Source of the DNA: Pseudomonas graminis
GTDB lineage: Bacteria; Pseudomonadota; Gammaproteobacteria; Pseudomonadales; Pseudomonadaceae
NCBI RefSeq assembly: GCF_002093745.1
Contig: NZ_MTSB01000005.1
Coordinates: forward strand, 62,001-126,000
Reading direction: 5' to 3'
Length of the DNA: 64,000 nucleotides
A program made the position numbers and the translations under genes. This document shows, piece after piece, positions 17,433-27,032 of the stretch (position 1 is its first letter; the number at the start of each line of letters is the position of its first letter). The notes below the pieces were generated by a model. It did no database searches. It was not told the DNA's origin and saw only the letters and a program-made list of their open reading frames with translations.

Positions 17433-18452
17433 TCAGACCGCAGCAACCACCTTGGCTGGCGGCTGAGTACGACGACCCAATACACCGGCACCCGCTGCAA
17501 CCAGACCCGAAATCACCAGCGTGATCAGCAGGATCCAGGCACCTTGCGAAACGCGCTTGGCAGTCACTTCAGCCGCTTCGCGAGCTTTCTGTTCTGCCTG
17601 TGCTTTCAGCTCCTGATACTTGGCATAAGCCTGACGGTAGCTGGCCTGAGCCTGGTCAACAATCTGGTTGGCCTCGGCATCGGTTTTATTGCCACGGGCC
17701 TTGATCAGATTGACCAGCGCCTGACGATCGGCAGCATCCCAAGCCTGGTCGCCCTTGGCTTTGATACGGTCCATCAGGCCGCCCAGTTGTTCATCGGCTT
17801 GCTGAGGGTTTTGAGCGCTTTGCTTGGCAGTGTTCTGCGCGTCTTGCTGAGTGGCCTGAGCCTCTTGCTTGACGTTGTCCGGGTTTAGTTCAGGCTTGCC
17901 TGTCTGGCGCATGGCTGTTTCGATCTCGCCCTGAATATCGTCCAGGTTGAAGTCGATGCCTTGTTCGCGCAGTTGGTCCTGAATCTTGCCGCCCACTGCC
18001 GGCGCGACCTGAGCAATACCGCTGCCCAATGCCGACATACCGCTGCCGGCCAGATTGAGGCCACCACGAACCACACCGGTCACGGCGCTGGAAACCAGAT
18101 AAACGGTGATCAGCGACACCGACGCCCACACCAGCAGACCGTGAAAAGCACCTTCACGCTGAGCCAGACGTCCTGCCGCCCAACCCCCTACGAACAGCGA
18201 GATCACGGAACTGACCACCACCCAGATGCCTGCGCCAGTGCCGATTCCGGAAAGCGGATTGGCTTCCTGCATAGGATCAATACTGGCGGAGCCAATAGCG
18301 GTACCCAATAGATTCAGCAAAAGCGAAACAACCATGGCCAATACAACACCGGCCAGAATCGCACTCCAGGATATACGTTTAAGCAATGGGGCCATTGCAT
18401 GAGTGTCTTGATAGATAGGGGCGCCTGGGGCGATACGGTCGTCGCGAATCAT
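17433..18452 (-). CDS. Membrane protein of unknown function with coiled-coil domain
   Basis: The 339-residue product has two or three hydrophobic helices in its first 120 residues (ISWSAILAGVVLAMVVSLLL and a glycine-rich SLFVGGWAAGRLA), a long Gln/Ala/Lys-rich segment (about 150-290) likely to be helical or coiled coil, and a final helix (WILLITLVISGLVAAGAGVL). The family occurs in proteobacteria and has no firm function that I know. I choose ATG 18452 because AAAGGAC lies eight bases ahead; an ATG 21 bases further upstream lacks a ribosome site. It has its own terminator and stands alone. Confidence 0.75.
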   Translation of the reverse strand: MIRDDRIAPGAPIYQDTHAMAPLLKRISWSAILAGVVLAMVVSLLLNLLGTAIGSASIDPMQEANPLSGIGTGAGIWVVVSSVISLFVGGWAAGRLAQREGAFHGLLVWASVSLITVYLVSSAVTGVVRGGLNLAGSGMSALGSGIAQVAPAVGGKIQDQLREQGIDFNLDDIQGEIETAMRQTGKPELNPDNVKQEAQATQQDAQNTAKQSAQNPQQADEQLGGLMDRIKAKGDQAWDAADRQALVNLIKARGNKTDAEANQIVDQAQASYRQAYAKYQELKAQAEQKAREAAEVTAKRVSQGAWILLITLVISGLVAAGAGVLGRRTQPPAKVVAAV

Positions 18453-18814
18453 AGTAGTGGTCCTTTGAGTCATTGGCAGAGAACGCAGAGAGGTCCGCGT
18501 TCTAATTTAATGACCTGATCAGCACGTCAGAAGTTTAAAACTTTTCATCACTTTTTTTGAGCGATTAAAAAAACAGGTCAACGGCTGAATATTCAAGGAA
18601 CGTCATGTCTCATCCTTGTTCCAACGGCGTCACTGTTTGGCAGCACCGTAATAAACAATGTGCCTGTAAAGAACGTTGTCAGTTGTCTGTTAATACAACC
18701 CACGGTCAAAAGAGTCTGCCGGGCCGCCCACGTGGAACAGACCGTCAGTTGATATTAAAACGCAGGAATAATGAAGGGAGGAGCCGAACAGCGTGTCCGG
18801 CTCATTTCACAGGC
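18453..18814. other. 362-bp intergenic region
   Basis: No gene. It should hold the promoter of the membrane-protein gene at its left side and the end of the LOV kinase transcript at its right side, where GAGCCG (18781-18786) and CGGCTC (18798-18803) form a small stem that may terminate the kinase message. AT-rich runs at 18545-18575 are compatible with a promoter for the leftward gene. Confidence 0.4.
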
Positions 18815-20419
18815 TCAGGTAACCCCGTTCGGCCCGTCCAGCACTTGCCTGACCTTCCGGGCGAGGTCATGAGGCATACAGGGTTTGGAGACCACATCAA
18901 ACTCGGCCCCTCCGATATCCGTTCGCTCGATAGAACTTTCGGCATAACCGGTCGTCAACAACACCTTTACTTTCGGATAACGGCGTTTGACTTCACGCGC
19001 CAACATCACGCCGTTCATGCCACCCGGCATGATCAGGTCGGTAAACAGCAATTCGTACGTGCAACCGGATTCAAACTTTTTCAATGCCTCTCGTGCATTG
19101 AGGGCAATGTCGGAGACATAACCGTAATCATCCAGCACCATCTTCGCCAACTCGGCAACGTCCGGCCGATCTTCCACAATCAGAATGCGCTCACTGCTGC
19201 CAAGACGCTTCTCTGTTGCTTGAGGCGATTCGGTTTTTGTCAGCCCGGCTTCGTCGACCGGGAAATAAAGCCGTAGCGTCGTGCCGATACCTTCTTCAGT
19301 ATAAATACGTGCCGCACCGCCCGACTGTTTGGCGAAGCCGTATACCATCGACAGGCCAAGCCCGGAGCCTTTGCCCTCTTCCTTGGTGGTAAAGAACGGG
19401 TCCATCACCCGGTCTCGGATGCTGGCAGGCATACCGATCCCGTTGTCGGTCACGGCAATGCTGACATAACGGCCAGGCAGCAAACCGTCGTAGGACACAT
19501 TGGCGAGTTCATCGACGACCAGGTTGCGCGTCTCGATAAACACCTTGGGGTTGGACCTGCCGATCAACGCATCCCGAGCGTTGATGAAAATATTGAGCAA
19601 CGCGACCTCTGCCTGGGTCGGGTCAATACGGCAGTTCTTGAGGGCTGGTTCAAGATCGGTTTCGATCATCACTTCCGGCCCAAAAGTGCGCTCCAGAAGC
19701 GATTCGGTGGTGGACACCAGGCCGTTGAGGTTCAACACCCGCCCTTGCAGCTTCTGTTTACGGGCAAAAGCCAGCAATTGCTTGGTCAAGGTGCTGGCCC
19801 GCTCAACAGCAGACTTGGCGTGATAGACACTGCGCCGCACACGCTGCACATCAATGTCGGATTTCTCCGCCGCACTGCCGATCAGATCGATATAACCGCC
19901 CATGACCTGCAGCAGGTTATTGAAGTCGTGGGCAATACCGCCGGTGAGTTGCCCCAGGGCTTCCATTTTTTGCGCTTGACGCAACGCTTCTTCCGCGTCC
20001 TTGCGACGGCTGATATCCAGCTGTGACGCAAAGAAATAGATCAGATCACCGGCGTCGTTATACACCGGAGAAATGAACAGCGCATTCCAGAAAGACGAGC
20101 CGTCTTTGCGATAATTGAGAATCTCGGTGGAGATATCCGTCCGATCCCGAATGGCTTCGCGAACGGATTGCACCACCGCCCGGTCGGTGTCCGGCCCTTG
20201 AAGAAATCGACAGTTGGTGCCGATGATCTCGCTTGCCGAATACCCGGTCATTTCCAGAAACGCACGATTGGAAAAGATAATGGGATTGTCCGGACGATTA
20301 GGGTCCGTCACGATCATCGGCATACGCGTCGTTTCTACCGCCGCGAAAAAAATATCCCTGCCTTCATGCTGGATATCTCCCGTCGCAGTATTGTCGACAC
20401 GGGCTTTATTTTCCGACAC
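18815..20419 (-). CDS. LOV-domain blue-light sensing hybrid histidine kinase
   Basis: The N-terminal PAS/LOV domain (about 20-135) has the photoactive motif [13 protein letters not shown] with the flavin-adduct cysteine at C70. A dimerisation/phosphoacceptor region follows ([12 protein letters not shown]164), then an ATPase domain with DNGIGMP and [11 protein letters not shown], and a C-terminal receiver with the phosphoacceptor aspartate in [12 protein letters not shown] place the start at GTG 20419, which follows GGAG at eight bases and gives 534 residues, the length I recall for the P. syringae LOV kinase; an ATG at 20479 adds 20 residues. Blue light should alter kinase activity through a cysteinyl-FMN bond. 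No partner regulator lies next to it. Confidence 0.93.
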   Translation of the reverse strand: MSENKARVDNTATGDIQHEGRDIFFAAVETTRMPMIVTDPNRPDNPIIFSNRAFLEMTGYSASEIIGTNCRFLQGPDTDRAVVQSVREAIRDRTDISTEILNYRKDGSSFWNALFISPVYNDAGDLIYFFASQLDISRRKDAEEALRQAQKMEALGQLTGGIAHDFNNLLQVMGGYIDLIGSAAEKSDIDVQRVRRSVYHAKSAVERASTLTKQLLAFARKQKLQGRVLNLNGLVSTTESLLERTFGPEVMIETDLEPALKNCRIDPTQAEVALLNIFINARDALIGRSNPKVFIETRNLVVDELANVSYDGLLPGRYVSIAVTDNGIGMPASIRDRVMDPFFTTKEEGKGSGLGLSMVYGFAKQSGGAARIYTEEGIGTTLRLYFPVDEAGLTKTESPQATEKRLGSSERILIVEDRPDVAELAKMVLDDYGYVSDIALNAREALKKFESGCTYELLFTDLIMPGGMNGVMLAREVKRRYPKVKVLLTTGYAESSIERTDIGGAEFDVVSKPCMPHDLARKVRQVLDGPNGVT

Positions 20420-20575
20420 GCCAGAAACTCCAGAACGATTGATAGAAGCAGAGGTAATCTCCAAGGCTAGGACTGGCAAACACTCAAAAGGGTTCTCGGC
20501 TTTCTGACAAAAAGCGGATTATATTCCTTTGAATTGCAAAAAAACCCGAAAATGGTCGTTTGGCAGGGTCATTGA

Positions 20576-21709
20576 CTATCTGTTTGACCGGTTGAGTGCC
20601 GCGAACGCGGCGGCGGTAATGCGCAATTCCCCCTGCAACGGGCTGAAAACAGTCCGCTGGCCTTGACTGTCGGCGTACCCCAAAAGCCCTGCAGGGCAAT
20701 GACGATTATTATCCCAGCCGGGGTAATCAAGAATCGGATACCAGCACAGCCCCTCGACAGGTACACCGGCCATCTGTGCCTGCATCACCTCGCCGGTGAC
20801 GTACTTGCACCAGCTCAGGCGCTGTTCGTCCTCCGCGCCGGTTTCGGAAATCAATAACTGTTTCCCGTAACGCGCATGCAGTTCCTTCAACATGCCTTGA
20901 AAAGGCCGGTATTGCGGCTCACCAGGCACCAGACGCCGCCCGTTGAACACCCACTGGTTGTGCGGGTAAAAGTTGACGCCGAGCACATCCAGGTAGTCGG
21001 GGTGCCCACCCAGCCCAGGCCACAGTTTCCCGGCCAGCAGGTCCCAGGCTTCAAACTGTGCGCGCCGGTAATTTTCTGCGGCCTGCGCATCACGGCTTTT
21101 GCGCGTCCCTGGCACCACATGAATCAGCGGTTCGGCCTGAACAAAGCGTGCATTGGGCTCGACTTCGCGTATGGCATCAATTGCTGCGATGCTGGCCCGC
21201 ACCAATTGATGTTTGAGTTCCATGCTCCGATGCTCGGCGCAAGGGTTGAAGTAAGCGACTTCTCCTCCCGCCCAGCTCCAGAATGAAATCTCGTTGATGG
21301 GTGAATAGACTGGCGCGCACTCCCCTTCATCCTTGACCACTTGGGCCACCGCCGCCGCGAAGCGCGCGAAACGCTCCACAAACTCCGGCCTCCAGATGTC
21401 CAGATTGTCGGGGTAGCCGTAATGGCACAGATCCCAGATCACCTGGGTCTCGCGGTCCCGTGCCGCGCGCAACATGGGCAGAAAGCTGCTCCAGTCGTAA
21501 CGGTTGGGGATCGTCTCTATCAAGTGCCAACGCAAACCGTCACGAACCGTGCGTATTCCGCAGGCCGCCATCGCCGCAAAGTCCTTGTCGGCCCAGCGGT
21601 CATGGCCTGTGGAATCAAGCAGGTCCAGTCTCACGCCGTCGCAACGGCGTTGACTGGAACACTCGAAGCCGCCCATGAGAAAGCTATCGAACAGCCGTGG
21701 CGTGCTCAA
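20576..21709 (-). CDS. Glycoside hydrolase, clan GH-A (beta-glucosidase-like)
   Basis: A 377-residue TIM-barrel hydrolase with probable acid/base glutamate in YSPINEISFWSW (about residue 140) and probable nucleophile in LLISETGAEDE (about 290), the strand 4/strand 7 pattern of clan GH-A. No signal peptide, so cytoplasmic. The start is TTG at 21709, four bases inside the glf gene; an ATG 33 bases downstream is an alternative. Coupling to a UDP-galactopyranose mutase and a glycosyltransferase suggests a joint glycan or glycolipid pathway; the substrate is unknown. Confidence 0.8.
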   Translation of the reverse strand: MSTPRLFDSFLMGGFECSSQRRCDGVRLDLLDSTGHDRWADKDFAAMAACGIRTVRDGLRWHLIETIPNRYDWSSFLPMLRAARDRETQVIWDLCHYGYPDNLDIWRPEFVERFARFAAAVAQVVKDEGECAPVYSPINEISFWSWAGGEVAYFNPCAEHRSMELKHQLVRASIAAIDAIREVEPNARFVQAEPLIHVVPGTRKSRDAQAAENYRRAQFEAWDLLAGKLWPGLGGHPDYLDVLGVNFYPHNQWVFNGRRLVPGEPQYRPFQGMLKELHARYGKQLLISETGAEDEQRLSWCKYVTGEVMQAQMAGVPVEGLCWYPILDYPGWDNNRHCPAGLLGYADSQGQRTVFSPLQGELRITAAAFAALNRSNR

Positions 21710-22902
21710 CGTCTCGCAGGCCGTGCAACGGAATCGTCCGGCATCGACTCAGGTACCGGGGCCATGCTTGCTTCCAGCAAGCGTTGATACGCCGCCAACG
21801 CCTGACCGACCACCTGATCCATGTTGTAGTACTTGTAGGTGCCCAGCCGACCGAGAAACGTCACGTTGTCCAGTTCGTCAGCCAGCAACGCATAACGCTT
21901 GTACAACTCGGCATTTTCCGGGCGGGGAACAGGGTAATACGGATCGCCTTCAGCGCAGGGAAACTCATACGTCAGGCTGGTCCGGGCATGTTGCTGGCCG
22001 GTGAGATGCTTGTACTCGGTGATGCGGGTATAGGGCACCGTCTCATCCGGGTAATTGACCACGGCCACCGATTGAAACTGTTCCTGATCAACGGTTTTAT
22101 GCTCGAAACGCAATGATCGATAGGGCAAGTGCCCATAACAGTAATCGAAATACTCGTCGATCGGACCGCAGTAGACCAGGTGCTGGTAGTTGATACCTCT
22201 AGGTAGGCCTTTAAAGTTCGTCCCCAGCGAGACATCGATCAATTCGTGATCCAGCATCCGCTCGAACATCCGGGTATAGCCCAGCAAGGGCATTTTCTGG
22301 AAGCTGTCCGTAAAATACCGGCTGTCCGTGGTGGTCCGGGTCGGCACTCGCGCCGTGACGGATTTGTCCAGTTGCGACGGGTCCAGCCCCCATTGTTTGC
22401 GGGTATAGCCACGAAAGAACTTCTCGTACAACTCGCGGCCTATCTGATTGATCACCACGTCTTCAGAGGTTCGTATCATCGCCACCGGTTCGGCCCGGCC
22501 AGTAAGAAACGCTTCGGCTTCCTGCTCATTCATGTGCAACCCGTACAGACCGTTAAGCGTATCCAGGTTGATCGGCACAGGCAGTAACTGACCGTCTACC
22601 CTGGCCAGCACGCGGTGTTCATAGTCGCGCCACTCGGTAAACCGTGACAGATAGTCGACAATGCGCTGAGCGTTGGTGTGGAAGATATGCGGCCCGTACT
22701 GATGAACCAGCACACCGGCATCGTCGAGGTGATCATAGGCATTGCCCGCCACATGTGGCCGACGGTCGATCAACAGAACGCGCTTCCCCATGCCGGCGGC
22801 CAGTCGTTCTGCCAGCACACTCCCGGCAAAGCCCGCACCGACGATCAAAAAGTCGTAGTGCTTAGGTTTGAAAGAGTCTGGTTCAAGTGTTATCCGAGGC
22901 AT
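21706..22902 (-). CDS. glf: UDP-galactopyranose mutase
   Basis: Flavoenzyme interconverting UDP-galactopyranose and UDP-galactofuranose, 398 residues. The N-terminal FAD motif (FLIVGAGFAGSVLAERLA), the HQYGPHIFHT segment holding the conserved histidine and loop residues, and YNMDQVVGQALAAY at the C-terminus are typical. The ATG at 22902 has AGGAG at eight bases within the upstream glycosyltransferase gene, which it overlaps by 13 bases. It implies that the strain makes galactofuranose-containing glycan. Confidence 0.93.
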   Translation of the reverse strand: MPRITLEPDSFKPKHYDFLIVGAGFAGSVLAERLAAGMGKRVLLIDRRPHVAGNAYDHLDDAGVLVHQYGPHIFHTNAQRIVDYLSRFTEWRDYEHRVLARVDGQLLPVPINLDTLNGLYGLHMNEQEAEAFLTGRAEPVAMIRTSEDVVINQIGRELYEKFFRGYTRKQWGLDPSQLDKSVTARVPTRTTTDSRYFTDSFQKMPLLGYTRMFERMLDHELIDVSLGTNFKGLPRGINYQHLVYCGPIDEYFDYCYGHLPYRSLRFEHKTVDQEQFQSVAVVNYPDETVPYTRITEYKHLTGQQHARTSLTYEFPCAEGDPYYPVPRPENAELYKRYALLADELDNVTFLGRLGTYKYYNMDQVVGQALAAYQRLLEASMAPVPESMPDDSVARPARR

Positions 22903-24083
22903 TGGATCTGCTCCTGAACCATCACGCGGGTGATTTGCGCTTTCATGGCTGCACAGGTGCTGTCCCAGGACTTGCCGGCGAGCACCGCATCGGCTTTCTG
23001 CAGAAACCCGACAGTACCCTTTTGGCTCAAGGCTTCGATAACGGCTAGCGCGAACCCTTCTGCATCTTTCGCAATAGCCACTGCACCGCAGTCACCATAA
23101 GTTCTGACCACATCGGTAATCGGCGTAGAAACGACCGGGCATCCGCCGGCCAGGTATTCCGGCGTCTTGGTGGGGCTGATGAAACGGGTCGATTCGTTCA
23201 AGGCAAATGGCATCAGCGCAACATCCCAGCCGGCCAGATAAGTGGGCAGTTCGTCGTAGGTCTTGCCGCCCAGATAATGAATGTTGGCCAGCCGTGGCAG
23301 GCTTGCCGGGTCAATCTTTACCACCGGGCCAATCAATACGATATGCCAGTCGGGCCGGGATTCGGCCAGCTGTCGAATCAGCTCAATATCAAAGCGCTCG
23401 TCGATGACACCGAAAAAACCGAGTCGCGGATGCGGGATGTGTCGCTGATCGACCGGGTCGTGGTCGTACGGCGCGTGACGGGCGGTAGCGAAGTGTTCGA
23501 TATCGACGCTGCTGGGCATGGCATGGGCATTGGCGTGCTGCAAACGCTTGACCTCCCACAGGCTGATGCCTCCGGTGAACACCACATCCGCGCGCTTCAT
23601 CAGCGCTTGCTCCTGCCCCACCAGTTCGGGCGGCGCACCCTTGAAGGCGGACAGCTCGTCCATGCAATCGAAGATGGTTACCTGCGCGTCCAGATGATGA
23701 GTAAACGCCAGGCTCATGGGCGTGAAGTACCAGAGCAACAACTCGTCGAACGGTTGCGTTTCGAGAAAATCATCCAGCAGCTTGCGCTGACACACCGTCA
23801 CGTCATGGGCCGGCATCCCAGAAGGCAGGTGCGGTACCAGCACGGTTAGCCCGGCAGTGTTCTGAGGGAGTCGTTCAAGCCAGACACGGGCAGAATCCGA
23901 CAGAACAGGCTCTTCCAGAAACAGCACCTCATAATCCTGCGCCATGCGCGACATGATGTGCTGCGGACGCTGGTACACAAATCCCCACCGCAGGTGGGAG
24001 AGGCACAACAGCAAAGGCCGTGTTGCGGTTCCGGCTCGGGTCGAGGCCGGCACAGTGGAATGAATCGTCTGAACACCGTTCAT
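22890..24083 (-). CDS. Glycosyltransferase (GT-B fold)
   Basis: A 397-residue protein with LSHLRWGFVYQRPQHIMSRMA at the start, a motif seen in galactofuranosyl or glucosyl transferases next to glf, and a C-terminal donor domain: LGFFGVIDERFD, YLGGKTYDELPTYLAGWDVALMPF, and the acidic SPTKTPEYLAGG. First gene of a three-gene leftward operon with glf and the glycoside hydrolase. The ATG follows AGGGAA. A role in adding galactofuranose is inferred from context only. Confidence 0.85.
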   Translation of the reverse strand: MNGVQTIHSTVPASTRAGTATRPLLLCLSHLRWGFVYQRPQHIMSRMAQDYEVLFLEEPVLSDSARVWLERLPQNTAGLTVLVPHLPSGMPAHDVTVCQRKLLDDFLETQPFDELLLWYFTPMSLAFTHHLDAQVTIFDCMDELSAFKGAPPELVGQEQALMKRADVVFTGGISLWEVKRLQHANAHAMPSSVDIEHFATARHAPYDHDPVDQRHIPHPRLGFFGVIDERFDIELIRQLAESRPDWHIVLIGPVVKIDPASLPRLANIHYLGGKTYDELPTYLAGWDVALMPFALNESTRFISPTKTPEYLAGGCPVVSTPITDVVRTYGDCGAVAIAKDAEGFALAVIEALSQKGTVGFLQKADAVLAGKSWDSTCAAMKAQITRVMVQEQIQCLG

Positions 24084-24437
24084 ACAGTTTCCCTTCTGTT
24101 AAAAGTTTCGGATGAAACTGAAGGGCGCCGCGGAGGGCTGAGCTTCGACTGCATTCATGGTGATAGATACGCGGTGACCCGCCATATAAGCATTGAGATG
24201 CCATTGGCGGCAACCTGTTCAAGGGTTCCGATGAAGGGTCTGTGCCATCGGGAACAAATCGTTGAACTCCCCCGCGCAATCAAGCCCTTAATCTTGAGCG
24301 AATGCTTTTTGGCACCTGCAGTACGGCATGCCCACAGCGTGGTCTGGTCCTGATTTTCGCAATGAACCCCTTTTTTAATCGGCAAGGGGCTATCAGTTCG
24401 CCTCTTGCGAGGCGGCGAACATCCAGGAAGGACAGCC

Positions 24438-25449
24438 ATGATTCTGGTTACCGGAGGTGCGGGATATATCGGCGCTCATGTAGTGCTTGAGCTGCTCAAC
24501 GATGGCAGCGACGTGTTGGTCCTCGACAACTTGTGCAACAGCACGCGAGAACCCTTGAAACGGGTCGAATGCCTCAGTCGTCGCCACGTTGATTTGCAGC
24601 CGTGCCACGCTGCACAGGGTGTTCGCTCACTACCCCATTACGGCCGTGGTGCATTGCGCCGGGCTCAAGGCCGTGGGTGAAAGTGTTCGGGAGCCGCTGC
24701 GCTATTTCGAAACCAATGTCAGTGGCAGCGTCAACCTGTGTCAGGCGATGGCCGACGCCGGTGTATTCAAGTTGCTGTTCAGCTCATCGGCGACCGTGTA
24801 CGGCGACGGTGGACGAATGCCGCTGAACGAAGGCTGCCCGGTGGGTCTTCCGACCAATCCCTACGGGCACTCCAAGCTGATGGCCGAGCATGTCATGAAG
24901 AGCGTTGCCCTTTCGGACCCTCGCTGGGCCATCGGTCTGTTGCGCTATTTCAACCCGATAGGTGCCCACCCTTCAGGCCTGCTGGGTGAATCGCCGCGTA
25001 ACATCCCGAATAACCTGCTGCCATTTTTACTGCAGGTGGCCAATCGGCAACGCCCGGCCCTGCACATTTTCGGCAATGACTACCCGACACCGGACGGCAC
25101 AGGCGTGCGCGACTACCTGCATGTCATGGATCTGGCTGACGGTCACCTGAAAGCGCTGGAGCGGATTCGTAGCACACGTGGCGTATCGATCTGGAACCTG
25201 GGAACCGGACGGGGTTACTCGGTGCTGGAAGTGGTTCAGGCGTTCGAGCGGGTCTCGGGAAAAACAGTCCCCCTGGTGTTTGAAGCTCGACGCGCTGGCG
25301 ATATCGCGGCGTGCTGGTCCGACCCGTCAAAGGCGATGCACGAACTGGACTGGCGCGCCCGATACGACCTTGACTCGATGCTCACGGACGCCTGGCGCTG
25401 GCAATGCATGAACCCGCAGGGCTACACGCCGACGGCGCTGGTGGGTTGA
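24438..25449 (+). pseudogene. galE: UDP-glucose 4-epimerase, apparently frameshifted
   Basis: The reading frame opens at ATG 24438 (AGGAAGGA ribosome site) with ILVTGGAGYIGAHVVLELL, the GxxGxxG motif of GalE, but breaks near 24590-24605. The continuation (ATLHRVFAHYPITAVVHCAGLKAVGES) is in another frame and runs to 25449 with the catalytic SSSATVYG and YGHSK motifs intact. Compared with GalE, about five codons of the VEGDIRNE region are missing as well, consistent with a 14-16 base deletion. The enzyme would supply UDP-galactose to Glf. Sequencing error is possible, but the missing codons argue against a single-base miscall. Confidence 0.8.
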
Positions 25450-25482
25450 GTTGTACGGCGGTCGTTGACTTTCAGCGGCTGC

Positions 25483-26031
25483 CTAGAAGTTGGCGGGCGT
25501 ATTGGCACTGACAATCTCGGCTTCATCCTGGCCGATGTTGCGGAAGCGATGCGGGAGCGTGGTCGGAAAGTAGTAGCCGTCTCCCGGACCGAGGATGTTG
25601 ACCTGACCGTCAATGGTCAGCTCCACGGTGCCTCGTGTGACCAGCCCGCACTCCTCGCCTTCGCTATGCACGATGGGCTCTTCGCCAGAATCTGCACCGG
25701 GCGCGTACTGCTCGCGCAGAAAACGCATCTGCCGACTCGGCAGGGTCGCGCCGACGAGCAGCAATCGCACCCCGTTGCGGCCCAGGTCAGGCTGGTCACC
25801 GGCCCGGAAGACATACTGATCCGGCCCCGGAGGCTGATCAAAAGTAAAGAAATCCGCCAGCGTCATGGGGATGCCTTCGAGCAGCTTCTTCAGTGAGCTG
25901 ATCGAGGGGCTGACACGGTTCTGTTCGATCAGGGAAATCGTGGCATTGGTCACACCACTGCGTCTGGCGAGTTCGCGCTGCGACAGCTTGTAGCTTTCAC
26001 GCACCAGCTTGAGTCGTGCTCCCGTATCCAT
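25483..26031 (-). CDS. XRE-family regulator with C-terminal cupin domain
   Basis: The 182-residue protein joins a helix-turn-helix (about 5-60, LSQRELARRSGVTNATISLIE) to a small beta-barrel cupin (about 110-178, EEPIVHSEGEECGLVTRG and GDGYYFPTTLPHRF). This layout is that of PuuR-like regulators, where the cupin senses a small metabolite such as putrescine. It lies downstream of, and on the same strand as, a puuD-like hydrolase, supporting a role in polyamine or gamma-glutamyl metabolism. Confidence 0.88.
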   Translation of the reverse strand: MDTGARLKLVRESYKLSQRELARRSGVTNATISLIEQNRVSPSISSLKKLLEGIPMTLADFFTFDQPPGPDQYVFRAGDQPDLGRNGVRLLLVGATLPSRQMRFLREQYAPGADSGEEPIVHSEGEECGLVTRGTVELTIDGQVNILGPGDGYYFPTTLPHRFRNIGQDEAEIVSANTPANF

Positions 26032-26141
26032 AGAGGCCTTATGCGAAAGATATCCGGTGAATAACGCAAAGCCCCGGCGTAATGAACCGTCATTTGCCGA
26101 GGCCTTAAAGCCGGATATTAAATCACGTTTGCCGGCAACAC

Positions 26142-26906
26142 TCAGCCGCTGATCACTTCGTCACGGTGTCGGGCATACGCCAGGCAGGCCTCACGAAACG
26201 CAGTGAACATGCGCAAAGACACCGGGTTGTCCCTGAATGCCCACTCCGGGTGCCACTGCACACCCAGAACAAACCCCGGAGCACCGGGCAGTGAAACCGC
26301 TTCTACCAGCCCGTCAGGCGCCAGCGCCTCCGCGCGCAAATCCAATGCCAGTCGATCAATGCCCTGGCTGTGCAGGCTGTTCACCTCGAACCCCGGTGCC
26401 AGGCCGAGCGACTCCAGCAGGCCACCGGGCTGCACTTGCACCGCATGCTGCGGCGCGTACTGCACAGACAGCACCTCGCTTTTTGGCTCGCGGTGGTCCA
26501 GATAGCCCGGCAGTTCCTGCACGCGCTGATGCAGGCTGCCACCCAAGGCGACATTCAGCTCCTGAAAACCACGGCAGATGCACAACACCGGCACACCGCG
26601 AGCAATGGCGGCCCTGAGCAGCGGCAATGTCGTCCGATCCCGAAACACGTCATGGACGGTACCTTCCAGGCTCGGCGCGCCCTGATAATGGTGCGGTTCA
26701 ACGTTGGACGGTGATCCCGTGAACAGCAAGCCATCGAGCGAAGCCAGCAACTGTGCAGGCTCGGTGGGCACGTCGAGCGCTGGCAGGATCACTGGAATGC
26801 CGGCAAAACCGGCAGCCTCGACGTATTTGTCGCCTGCGGTATGAGACGAGTACTTGCCCAACTGCTGGCGGCAAGCGGTGACACCGATCAAAGGAAGTCG
26901 TGACAT
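26142..26906 (-). CDS. Gamma-glutamyl-gamma-aminobutyrate hydrolase family protein
   Basis: Class I glutamine-amidotransferase fold, 254 residues. The nucleophile is C111 in PVLCICRGFQELN, and the histidine/glutamate of the triad sit in LGVQWHPEWAF. PuuD members cleave gamma-glutamyl-GABA to glutamate and GABA in putrescine breakdown; related members act on other gamma-glutamyl amides. The cupin regulator downstream fits this pathway, but gamma-glutamylputrescine synthetase and oxidase genes are not adjacent. ATG 26906 follows AAGGG. Confidence 0.85.
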   Translation of the reverse strand: MSRLPLIGVTACRQQLGKYSSHTAGDKYVEAAGFAGIPVILPALDVPTEPAQLLASLDGLLFTGSPSNVEPHHYQGAPSLEGTVHDVFRDRTTLPLLRAAIARGVPVLCICRGFQELNVALGGSLHQRVQELPGYLDHREPKSEVLSVQYAPQHAVQVQPGGLLESLGLAPGFEVNSLHSQGIDRLALDLRAEALAPDGLVEAVSLPGAPGFVLGVQWHPEWAFRDNPVSLRMFTAFREACLAYARHRDEVISG

Positions 26907-27032
26907 GGTGAACCCTTCATGAAATCAAGCACCCGGACAGCACAGAGTCGGCTATCCGGCAACGATGAAACCAGTCTAGGATAGTCACTGACGCAAACGA
27001 CATGGGCATTCTGGCAAGGGAACATTGCAGCC

